From the NCBI GenBank assembly GCA_905213725.1, contig CAJMJM010000097.1:1-7039 (forward strand): a stretch of DNA of 7,039 nucleotides. Reading direction: 5' to 3'. A program made the translations under genes and the position numbers. Below the pieces are notes generated by a model. That model was not told the origin of the DNA. It made no database searches and saw nothing but the letters and a program-made list of their open reading frames with translations. Origin of the DNA: Collinsella aerofaciens. GTDB lineage: Bacteria > Actinomycetota > Coriobacteriia > Coriobacteriales > Coriobacteriaceae. This document shows, piece by piece, positions 1-5,477 of this stretch. Position 1 is the first letter of the stretch. Each line of letters starts with the position of its first letter.

Positions 1-14
1 CCCCCCCCCCCCCC
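1..14. repeat. Poly-C homopolymer tract at the window edge
   Basis: The first 14 bases are all C and the run may continue beyond the window. Long C runs are either contig-end artefacts or slippage-prone tracts. In-frame reading on the + strand from here does not give a convincing protein, and the frame that later encodes the glycosyltransferase-like tail meets a TAA at 36-38. I cannot tell artefact from biology here. Confidence 0.6.
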
Positions 15-38
15 GCCTCCGACCGACTATCAACTTAA

Positions 39-113
39 TTCTTTTCAGCCCAGGCCCCTGTGTACCGCGCGTCGAAGATCTTCAAATTCACCTATCTGAC
101 AATCGATTTATAG
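39..113 (+). pseudogene. Possible 3' remnant of a convergent glycosyltransferase-like gene
   Basis: A short + strand reading frame ends at TAG 111-113 and encodes the peptide YRASKIFKFTYLTIDL near its end (63-110). The neighbouring minus-strand glycosyltransferase ends in YRLASKIFKFN, so the two tails share YR, then ASKIFKF, and face each other. This suggests that a paralogous glycosyltransferase gene once ended here, or still ends here with upstream sequence damaged. An in-frame TAA at 36-38 blocks the frame upstream, and the poly-C start makes the edge unreliable. No catalytic domain lies inside the window. It could also be a partial duplication of the tail of the resident gene. Confidence is low because only about eight matching residues are visible. 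Confidence 0.35.
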
Positions 114-117
114 CAGA

Positions 118-227
118 GGCCCCTTGGCCTTTAGTTTGATACAAGTTCCGCACGAGCCGGAAAGCACTTAATGTGCTTTCCGTGCGAGCAGGACTGTTCG
201 CAGTAGCAAACTAACGGCCAAGGGGCC
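118..227. repeat. 110-bp nested inverted repeat between convergent gene ends
   Basis: The outer arms are 118-138 and 207-227, 21 bases each with one mismatch (20/21 complementary). Between them sits a second perfect stem, CGGAAAGCAC at 158-167 against GTGCTTTCCG at 173-182, with the 5-base loop TTAAT. The parts between outer and inner stems pair only patchily. The element lies between the putative + strand tail ending at 113 and the glycosyltransferase stop at 260. It could act as a bidirectional terminator, although it lacks a U-run next to the inner stem, or be a small foldback or miniature inverted-repeat element. Confidence 0.75.
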
Positions 228-259
228 CAGTCAACCTATCAGCAGCGATTACTCGGCAG

Positions 260-1291
260 CTAGTTGAATTTGAAGATCTTTGAGGCAAGACGGTATAGGC
301 CGAGTGTGGTCTTGTCTCCCGCCCGTCCACGCAGGTTGGTGAAGAAGCCGACCACGCCGTAGCGGGCACGACGATACATGCGCTCGTCGTAGGCCTTCAA
401 ATCATTCCACAGCGTCTTTAGGCGCTCGTCGGCGCAATCTTCCTCGGAAAGCTTGGTGAGCACCGAGCAGATCGCCATCATCATGGTGAAATAGCCCATC
501 ATGTACGAACGCAGGCGCGACGACTCAACATCGCTGTACAGGTGGTACGACTCCATCATGATACGCGTAACACGGAACTGCTGGTCCAGACGCTTGACCA
601 TCGTTGCCTCGTTGACGCTCTGGCCTTCGCGACCGATAAAGTAGCGGTAGAGGTCGATGTCGGCGTAGTACATGGTCTTGCAACGCGGCAGCGGCACGTA
701 GGCGTAGATGTTGTCCACATAAAACGTGTGCGGCGGCATGGGAAGATTGGACTCGCGCAGCACATCCGTGCGATAGCACAGGCTGTGCATGAGTAGGTTC
801 TGGTCCAGGCGGAAATGACCGATCTGATCCCAGGAAAAGATCTTTTTGCGCGGCAGGGCAAATTTGTAGCCAATAGCGGTATGCGTGCCCTCGTAAACCT
901 TCTCGTACACGTAGTTCGAGATAAACAGGTCAACGCGCTGGTCGCGCTCCTCAAAGCCACGCAGAATCGACAGCATGGTCGAAAGGGCAGCGCCGTCAAG
1001 CCAGTCGTCCGAGTCGACAACCTTGTAGTAGGTGCCCTGCGCCTCGCGCAGACCCGAAAGGACGGCAATACCGTGACCGCCATTCTCCTGGTGCACCGCG
1101 CGGATGATTCCAGGATAACGGGCCTCCCACTCGTCGGCCTTGGCGGCCGTCTCGTCCTTGGAGCCGTCGTCCACCACGATAATCTCGAAATCGGTGGCGT
1201 AATTGCTCCCCTCCAAGATGGAGGTGATGCAATGGTCCATGTCCTTGGCGGCGTTATACGAGGGAATACCGAATGTTATGACTTTATGCAT
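260..1291 (-). CDS. Family 2 (GT-A fold) glycosyltransferase
   Basis: This encodes a 343-residue cytoplasmic glycosyltransferase that would transfer a sugar from a nucleotide-sugar donor onto a cell-surface glycan. The N-terminal domain carries the GT2 hallmarks: FGIPSYN at residues 7-13, VVDDGSKDET at 39-48, and the metal-binding acidic motif DSDDW at 93-97. Further on, YVDN (191-194) and REGQSVN (221-227) sit where this family places acceptor and catalytic-loop residues. There is no signal peptide and no clear membrane span. I chose the ATG at 1291 (MHKVITFGIP), which overlaps the glf TAA as ATGCATAA and suggests translational coupling. An upstream in-frame ATG at 1309 would add six residues (MRLSPA) but has no better ribosome site. 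Its position right after glf suggests a galactofuranosyltransferase, but donor and acceptor cannot be read from sequence. Confidence 0.9.
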   Translation of the reverse strand: MHKVITFGIPSYNAAKDMDHCITSILEGSNYATDFEIIVVDDGSKDETAAKADEWEARYPGIIRAVHQENGGHGIAVLSGLREAQGTYYKVVDSDDWLDGAALSTMLSILRGFEERDQRVDLFISNYVYEKVYEGTHTAIGYKFALPRKKIFSWDQIGHFRLDQNLLMHSLCYRTDVLRESNLPMPPHTFYVDNIYAYVPLPRCKTMYYADIDLYRYFIGREGQSVNEATMVKRLDQQFRVTRIMMESYHLYSDVESSRLRSYMMGYFTMMMAICSVLTKLSEEDCADERLKTLWNDLKAYDERMYRRARYGVVGFFTNLRGRAGDKTTLGLYRLASKIFKFN

Positions 1292-2486
1292 GGCAGGCGA
1301 TAATCTCATCCGAAAGATCGAGGGCGGAATTGGTCACGGCGTCCATATCGTAGTAACGATACTCGGCCAGACGACCCACCGGGTGGAAGTTCGTCAGGTT
1401 CTGGACGCGCTCAAGATAGCGCTCATAGAGCTCACGGTTCTCGGGCTCAAGAATGGCGTAGTACGGCGTCTCGCCCGAGCCGGGCGTATAGGCCTTGGAG
1501 TACTCCTTCATGATGGTGGTCTTGCCGGGCAGGACCTGACCGGTCATGTTCTTGAACTCGGTGATACGCGTGTAGTCCTCGCTCGTGGTGTAGTTGACGG
1601 TGCCCACGGGCTGGAACTGGTCCATATCGAGCGTCTCGAACTTCATATCGAGCGTGCGGTACGGCAACGCGCCCAAGTCGAGGTTGAACAGCTCATCGAG
1701 CGGACCGGTGTAGACGATCTCGCCACCATAGACCTTGCCGTCGATCTTGACGGTAGTCTCGTCGATCTCAAAGAGATCGCGGGCGTCCACGTCGCAGAAC
1801 ACGTCGATCAGGTCGTGGTCGAGCATGTGCTCAAAAAGCGCCGTGTAGCCCTCCTGCGGCATGCCCTGGAAGGGAGCTTGCGGGAAGTAGCGGTCATCAT
1901 CGCCCACAAAGACGGGAACGCGGCCGGTGATCGAGGGGTCGATCTGATCGGGCGTCTGGCCCCACTGCTTCATGGTGTAATGCAAAAAGACGTTCTCGTA
2001 GACGTAATCGGCGACCTCGGCCAAGTCCGGGTCGTTCTTCTTACGCAGCTCCATAATGGGCACCTTGACATCCTTGCCAAAGGTCTCCACGAGCTTCTGA
2101 TACAGCTCCTCGCCGCGCTCGTCACCAAAGGCGAGCTTGAGACTCGCATGGTTGAAGGGCACGGGCATAAGGGTACCGTTGATGTTGGCGAGCACCTTGT
2201 GCTGATAATCCGTCCACTTGGTAAAGCGCGACAGGAAATTGTGCACGCGCTCGTTAAAGGTGTGATAGATATGCGGACCGTACTCGTGGATCAGGATTCC
2301 GGCCTCGTCAGTGCAGTCATAGGCATTGCCCGCAATGTGGCTACGGCGCTCCAAAACGGCAACACGATAGCCGATGGTCTCGGCAAGACGGCGGGCGCAA
2401 ACGGCACCGGCATATCCAGCACCGACGACAATCATGTCGTACGCGCCGGCGTTAAAGCCTTCAGGCAGGCCTGAGGTAATCTGCAT
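1284..2486 (-). CDS. glf: UDP-galactopyranose mutase
   Basis: This 400-residue flavoenzyme interconverts UDP-galactopyranose and UDP-galactofuranose in the cytoplasm, supplying the furanose donor for surface glycans. The FAD-binding Rossmann motif is VVGAGYAG (20-27), followed by the ELERRSHIAGNAYD-type region (about 45-57). Family landmarks are present: HEYGPHIYHT (67-76), KQWG with the stacking tryptophan (173-176), GRVPVF (188-193) with an active-site arginine, TRITEFK (306-312) and EYRYYDMDAV (375-384) with the substrate-binding tyrosines. Length fits the bacterial enzyme (about 370-400) with an N-terminal extension of roughly 15 residues before the usual start. The ATG at 2486 is supported by AAGGAG five bases upstream. 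It is the first gene of a two-gene operon with the downstream glycosyltransferase, and diverges from pta. Confidence 0.96.
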   Translation of the reverse strand: MQITSGLPEGFNAGAYDMIVVGAGYAGAVCARRLAETIGYRVAVLERRSHIAGNAYDCTDEAGILIHEYGPHIYHTFNERVHNFLSRFTKWTDYQHKVLANINGTLMPVPFNHASLKLAFGDERGEELYQKLVETFGKDVKVPIMELRKKNDPDLAEVADYVYENVFLHYTMKQWGQTPDQIDPSITGRVPVFVGDDDRYFPQAPFQGMPQEGYTALFEHMLDHDLIDVFCDVDARDLFEIDETTVKIDGKVYGGEIVYTGPLDELFNLDLGALPYRTLDMKFETLDMDQFQPVGTVNYTTSEDYTRITEFKNMTGQVLPGKTTIMKEYSKAYTPGSGETPYYAILEPENRELYERYLERVQNLTNFHPVGRLAEYRYYDMDAVTNSALDLSDEIIACHA

Positions 2487-2491
2487 CGATA

Positions 2492-2497
2492 CTCCTT
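2492..2497 (-). promoter_or_regulatory. Ribosome binding site of glf
   Basis: The minus strand reads AAGGAG followed by five bases (TATCG) and the ATG at 2486. This strong site decides the glf start in spite of the N-terminal extension relative to typical mutases. Confidence 0.85.
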
Positions 2498-2500
2498 GTC

Positions 2501-2548
2501 AAAAGCCACGGGCTCGTTAGCTGGGCTTTTCTCGAACATTCTTCGAGA
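2501..2548 (-). other. Two successive hairpins in the glf leader
   Basis: On the minus strand the leader first contains TCTCGAA/TTCGAGA (2530-2536 with 2542-2548, 5-base loop), then AAAAGCC/GGCTTTT (2501-2507 with 2524-2530, 16-base spacer), ending three bases before the AAGGAG. The second stem ends in TTTT and could be a weak terminator or a structure masking the ribosome site. The first dyad could instead be a protein operator. No riboswitch family is recognised. Confidence 0.45.
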
Positions 2549-2564
2549 CATATTTATCAGAGCG

Positions 2565-2590
2565 ATTATAGCGCTAATGCGTCCTATAAT
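2565..2590. promoter_or_regulatory. Divergent promoter pair: opposed TATAAT boxes
   Basis: A perfect TATAAT lies at 2585-2590 on the + strand (towards pta), and another at 2565-2570 on the minus strand (towards glf). With one flanking base they form a perfect 7-bp inverted repeat, ATTATAG/CTATAAT, separated by 12 bases. Neither has a good TTGACA at the expected distance: GCGATT lies at 2562-2567 for the + strand, and CTCATT on the minus strand at 2588-2593. Each -35 region falls on the other promoter's -10, so the two would compete for polymerase. Start sites near 2597 (+) and 2558 (-) are inferred. Confidence 0.5.
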
Positions 2591-2642
2591 GAGCTTGCCA
2601 CACAAGGAAAGCTCAAGCACCGCGGCGAACATAATTGAAAGG

Positions 2643-2667
2643 TAAACCCGCTAGCAGCGGGTTTATT
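2643..2667. terminator. Terminator-like hairpin in the pta leader
   Basis: TAAACCCGCT (2643-2652) and AGCGGGTTTA (2656-2665) form a perfect 10-bp stem with a 3-base loop, and the 3' arm runs into TTTATT, as in an intrinsic terminator. No gene ends just upstream on the + strand, and the only convincing -10 for pta is upstream at 2585-2590. The hairpin would therefore lie inside the pta leader, which makes it a candidate attenuator or the 3' end of a roughly 70-nt leader RNA. A promoter between 2668 and 2707 was looked for and not seen. Confidence 0.6.
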
Positions 2668-2707
2668 CGTGAACAGCCGGGCGCCTGGAGCTTAGCGAAA
2701 CGCTTGT

Positions 2708-2713
2708 AAGGAG
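2708..2713 (+). promoter_or_regulatory. Ribosome binding site of pta
   Basis: AAGGAG lies four bases before the ATG at 2718. A small AGCG/CGCT stem-loop (2694-2697 with 2701-2704) lies immediately upstream. Confidence 0.85.
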
Positions 2714-2717
2714 TAAC

Positions 2718-3698
2718 ATGAGCGATTTCCTAAACCGTATGAAGTCTGCCGCCAAGGCCGACCTTAAGACGATCGTCCTGCCCGAGGGCGAGGATCCGCG
2801 CACTATCGTCGCGGCCACCAAAATCATCGAGGAGGGCCTGGCAAAGATCGTCATCCTGGGCAACCCCGACGAGATCAACGTTCCCGGCGCTACCGTCATC
2901 GACCCGCGCAATGCCGAGAAGCACGAGGAGTACGCGCAGAAGTTTGCCGAGCTCCGCGCCAAGAAGGGCGTTACCATCGAGCAGGCTCGCGCCCAGGTGA
3001 TGGACGCCACCTACTTTGGCACCATGATGGTCAAGATGGGCGATGCCGACGGCCTGGTCTCCGGTGCCTGCCACTCCACCGCCGACACCCTGCGCCCCGC
3101 GCTGCAGATCCTCAAGACCGCCCCGGGCACCAAGCTGGTCTCGGCCTTCTTCGTGATGTGCACCGACACCCCGCAGTTCGGCACCGACGGCACGCTGATC
3201 TTCGCCGACTGCGGCCTCAACATCAACCCGTCCTCCGACGAGCTCTCCGAGATCGCCATCGCCTCCGCTCACTCCTGGTCCACCTTCATGGGCAATGTTG
3301 AGCCGCACGTGGCCATGCTCTCCTACTCCACCATGGGCTCCGCCGGTGGCGAGGTCGCCAAGAAGGTCCAGGAGGCCGTGAAGTTCTGCAAGGAGAAGGC
3401 TCCCGAGCTCGCCATCGATGGCGACCTGCAGCTCGACGCCGCTATCGTCCCCACCGTCGCCCAGCTCAAGGCTCCCGGCTCCTCCGTCGCCGGTAAGGCC
3501 AACGTGCTCGTGTTCCCCGACCTCGAGGCAGGCAACATCGGCTACAAGCTGGTCCAGCGCTTCGCTGGCGCCGACGCTTACGGCCCCATCCTGCAGGGCA
3601 TCGCCAAGCCGGTTAATGACCTGTCGCGCGGCTGTTCTGCCGACGACATCGTGGGTGTCGTAGCCATCACCGCCGTCCAGGCTCAGATGGCTGAGTAG
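2718..3698 (+). CDS. pta: Phosphate acetyltransferase (phosphotransacetylase)
   Basis: This 326-residue cytoplasmic enzyme converts acetyl-CoA and phosphate to acetyl phosphate and CoA, feeding acetate kinase for ATP formation. It is the short single-domain type (about 330 residues, as in Methanosarcina), without the N-terminal regulatory domain of the long enterobacterial form. Motifs in order: KTIVLPEGEDPR (17-28), DGLVSGACHSTADTLRPALQ (111-130), DCGLNINP (164-171), MLSYSTMGSAGG (200-211), DGDLQLDAAIVP (234-245), NVLVFPDLEAGNIGYKL (262-278) and LSRGCSADDIV (302-312). Ser303, Arg304 and Asp310 match the catalytic Ser309, Arg310 and Asp316 of the Methanosarcina enzyme, and Arg126 matches Arg133. 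The start is fixed by AAGGAG. The gene is strongly biased to C/G third positions, consistent with high expression. Unusually, it converges with the two ackA copies instead of being in one operon with them. Confidence 0.97.
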   Translation: MSDFLNRMKSAAKADLKTIVLPEGEDPRTIVAATKIIEEGLAKIVILGNPDEINVPGATVIDPRNAEKHEEYAQKFAELRAKKGVTIEQARAQVMDATYFGTMMVKMGDADGLVSGACHSTADTLRPALQILKTAPGTKLVSAFFVMCTDTPQFGTDGTLIFADCGLNINPSSDELSEIAIASAHSWSTFMGNVEPHVAMLSYSTMGSAGGEVAKKVQEAVKFCKEKAPELAIDGDLQLDAAIVPTVAQLKAPGSSVAGKANVLVFPDLEAGNIGYKLVQRFAGADAYGPILQGIAKPVNDLSRGCSADDIVGVVAITAVQAQMAE

Positions 3699-3713
3699 CG
3701 GACGTACTCGCCC

Positions 3714-3844
3714 GAAGGCCGCACAGGTTAACCCCTGAAAACGTCCTCGACCAATGAAACGCCCCCGTTCTGCTCCTTCGGAGCTACGAACGGGGGCGTT
3801 TCTGGTCTGCGGAATGTTTTCAGGGGTTAACCTGTGCGGCCTTC
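3714..3844. repeat. 131-bp nested palindrome with 29-bp perfect arms
   Basis: The outer arms, 3714-3742 and 3816-3844, are perfect reverse complements over 29 bases. Each contains the palindrome GGTTAACC (3727-3734 in the left arm). The 73-base centre contains a further perfect 15-bp stem (3756-3770 with 3788-3802), preceded by a GACCA/TGGTC pairing (3749-3753 with 3803-3807). The loop itself can pair as GCTCC-TTC-GGAGC (3772-3784). The element starts 15 bases after the pta stop. The inner part is a normal-looking terminator, but the outer arms far exceed what termination needs. Confidence 0.9.
3756..3802. terminator. Intrinsic terminator of pta (bidirectional)
   Basis: A perfect 15-bp GC-rich stem (GAAACGCCCCCGTTC against its complement) ends in GCGTTTCT on the + strand, and reads as GCGTTTCATT on the minus strand. 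It lies 57 bases after the pta stop, inside the larger palindrome, and can stop transcription from either side. Confidence 0.8.
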
Positions 3845-4078
3845 TACTATCACGTGGCATTCAGGGAATCTGGGGTGGACGGCGGCTTGGCTACGAGCTG
3901 GGGCTGAGAATTTGGATGGATGGGCGACGTTGCTGAGAGCGTATGCGTTGCAGGTAATGACCACTTTGGAGCCATAAGATAGACTGCGTTCCGATTTCTG
4001 GCCTTCCGGAAAATGTGTCCCGGTTTGGAGGCTGATTGTGGGATGGAGTTTCCGCCCCGCTCGTCTCGTCCATCAAAT
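3845..4078. other. Noncoding stretch, no recognised feature
   Basis: These 234 bases lie between the nested palindrome and the ackA terminator. An open frame on the minus strand (up to 89 codons through 3850-4119) crosses the terminator, lacks a ribosome site, has no recognisable domain and has a composition rich in Pro, Ser, Thr and Arg, so I do not call it a gene. Small symmetric sites are present, such as CACGTG near 3850 and CCGG flanking ACATTTT-like sequence near 4007-4025. None is strong. It may be decayed or repeated intergenic DNA. Confidence 0.5.
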
Positions 4079-4111
4079 AAGGCCTCCGGAGCTCGTTGCT
4101 CTGGAGGCCTT
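4079..4111. terminator. Intrinsic terminator of the 3' ackA copy (bidirectional)
   Basis: AAGGCCTCCGGAGC (4079-4092) pairs with GCTCTGGAGGCCTT (4098-4111) through 14 positions, one of them a G-T wobble on the + strand RNA, with a 5-base loop. On the minus strand it begins 23 bases after the ackA stop and is followed by TTATTTG. On the + strand it is followed by TCTCT. Confidence 0.85.
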
Positions 4112-4134
4112 TCTCTCAATTGCAGACGAATGCG

Positions 4135-5313
4135 CTAGTTGCTACCGGTCAGACGCTCGACGTCGTGGGCGATCATGTATTCCTCGTCGGTGGGGATGAC
4201 CATGACCGTGACGGCGGAACCGGCGGCACTGATGACCTGCGGGCCGTTGCCCACGGCCTCGCGGTTCTTGTTATTGTCGATGCGTACGCCCAGCCACTCA
4301 AAGCAGTCGCAGAAGGCCTTGCGGATCGACCAGTCGTTCTCGCCGATGCCGGCGGTAAAGGTGATGGTGTCCACGCCCGCCATAGAAGCGATCATGGAGC
4401 CAGCCTGCTGCATGGCTTTGTAGGCGAACATATCGAAGGCGAGCAGGCAGCGCTCGTCGCCCTCGGAGGCGCGTGTACGGATGTCGCGGGCGTCGTTGGA
4501 GATGCCCGAGATGGCAAGCAGACCAGACTGCTTGTTCATCATGTCATCGACTTCCTGATAGCTGTAGCCGCCCTCGCGCTGGAGGTAGCACACGGTGGCC
4601 GGGTCAATGGAACCACAGCGGGTACCCATCATCAGACCGTCAAGCGGCGTGAGGCCCATCGTGGTGTCGCGGCACACGCCGTCCTCAATGGCGGCAAGCG
4701 AAGCACCGTTACCCAAATGGCACGAAAGCAGACGGTGGCAGCGCGAACCCAGGATCTCCTTGGCCATCATCCACTCATAGCGGTGGCTCGTGCCGTGGGC
4801 GCCGTACTTGCGCACGTGGTACTTGTCGCACACGTCCTTGGGCAGCGCGTAGGTATAGGCGACCTCGGGCATGGTCATGTGGAACGAGGTATCGAAGACG
4901 GCGACGTTGGGCAGCTCCGGCTACATCTCCCGGCAAATCTCGATTGCTGCGGCCTCGCCGTAGTTGTGCAGCGGCGCAAGCGGAGCCACCTCAAGACTCT
5001 TGGCCATAACCTCCTCGTCGAAAACTGCGGAATCATCGAAGTGCCAGCCGCCCTGAACGATACGATGGCCAATGCCATCAATCGTAAAGTCGGTCTTCTC
5101 GAGCTCCTCGAGCACGCGAGCGATAGCAGAGCGATGATCGGGGAAAGGGACCTCCTCGGTCTGCTTGGCGCCACCGTTCTCGGAGTGGCCAAAGATGCCC
5201 ATGTCCGAACCGATACGTTCGCAGTTGCCCTTGGCGAAAACCTCTCGGGTATCGGTATCCAAAAGCTGATATTTAAGGCTTGAGCTGCCGGCGTTGACAA
5301 CAAGTACGTTCAT
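4135..5313 (-). pseudogene. ackA: Acetate kinase, second copy, interrupted by in-frame TAG at codon 131
   Basis: Without the stop this would be a 392-residue acetate kinase, which forms ATP and acetate from acetyl phosphate and ADP. It aligns with the intact upstream copy end to end and without gaps in every motif. Codons 1-130 carry NAGSSSLKY (7-15), GHRIVQGG (82-89) and LAPLHN (112-117). TAG at 4921-4923 replaces codon 131, which is Tyr (TAT) in the sister gene. The same frame then continues through FDTSFH (140-145), YGAHGTSH (170-177), CHLGNGAS (198-205), MGTRCGSIDPA (229-239), GIGEN (323-327) and PTDEEYMIA to a normal TAG stop. No frameshift or other decay is visible. Restart at ATG 4878 (residue 146) has no ribosome site and would lose the phosphate-binding N-terminus and Asp141. 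It may be a recent nonsense mutation, a strain variant or a base-call error. Confidence 0.9.
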
Positions 5314-5317
5314 GAGA

Positions 5318-5323
5318 CTCCTT
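5318..5323 (-). promoter_or_regulatory. Ribosome binding site of the interrupted ackA copy
   Basis: AAGGAG on the minus strand is four bases (TCTC) from the ATG at 5313. Its preservation supports recent, not ancient, inactivation. Confidence 0.85.
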
Positions 5324-5378
5324 TGCAGTGCAATAAGGTCGACGCAGACCCCTTAAGGCGGCCGCATTTTAATAAGAA

Positions 5379-5408
5379 GTTATCACAACTTGATAAATAA
5401 CTATCAAG
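5379..5408 (-). promoter_or_regulatory. Candidate promoter and operator dyads of the interrupted ackA copy
   Basis: On the minus strand TTGATA (5402-5407) is 17 bases from GATAAC (5379-5384), which carries an extended TG element at 5386-5387. A perfect dyad, CTTGATA-N6-TATCAAG (5389-5408), covers the -35 box. An overlapping dyad, TTATCA-N5-TGATAA (5380-5396), covers the -10 box. Overlap of dyads with both promoter elements suggests control by a dimeric regulator, identity unknown. The site is AT-rich in a GC-rich neighbourhood. Confidence 0.55.
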
Positions 5409-5429
5409 CATATCGCCCAACGAGCACAA

Positions 5430-5473
5430 AAGAGGGGCCGAACGGCGCTCGGTCGTCCAGCCCCTCCCCTCTT
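5430..5473 (-). terminator. Intrinsic terminator of the intact ackA copy
   Basis: On the minus strand AAGAGGGG (5466-5473) pairs with CCCCTCTT (5430-5437), with a possible alternative GGGGC/GCCCC register. The 3' arm runs into TCTTTTG. It starts four bases after the TAA at 5478-5480, so the two ackA copies are probably separate transcription units. Confidence 0.75.
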
Positions 5474-5477
5474 GCAA

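Noticed and set aside
118..227. CRISPR array or tRNA/rRNA gene
   Set aside because: There are only two inverted arms, no direct repeats at regular spacing, and no cloverleaf or CCA end in this or other intergenic gaps.
1203..2474. Long + strand open frame opposite glf (423 codons)
   Set aside because: It is the antisense shadow of glf, rich in Val/Leu/His/Gly as expected from GC-biased codons read backwards, with no domain and no ribosome site.
2530..2548. TCGAAC-type dyad as a LexA (SOS) box
   Set aside because: The actinobacterial and Firmicutes consensus needs GAAC-N4-GTTC. Here the second half is shifted and lacks the GTTC spacing.
3714..3844. Complete insertion sequence
   Set aside because: Only 131 bp with no transposase frame, and no clear target-site duplication flanks the arms. 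At most it is a non-autonomous element.
2730..3860. 376-codon minus-strand frame opposite pta
   Set aside because: Antisense shadow of pta that also crosses the terminator palindrome. Composition is Gly/Asp/Leu/Val-rich with no recognisable family.
3850..4119. Minus-strand frame of 89 codons downstream of ackA
   Set aside because: It starts inside the terminator stem, has no ribosome site and has no recognisable domain, so I treat the region as noncoding.
4921..4923. Pyrrolysine at the in-frame TAG
   Set aside because: The position is Tyr in the sister gene, acetate kinase is not a known pyrrolysine protein, and no Pyl machinery is visible in the window.
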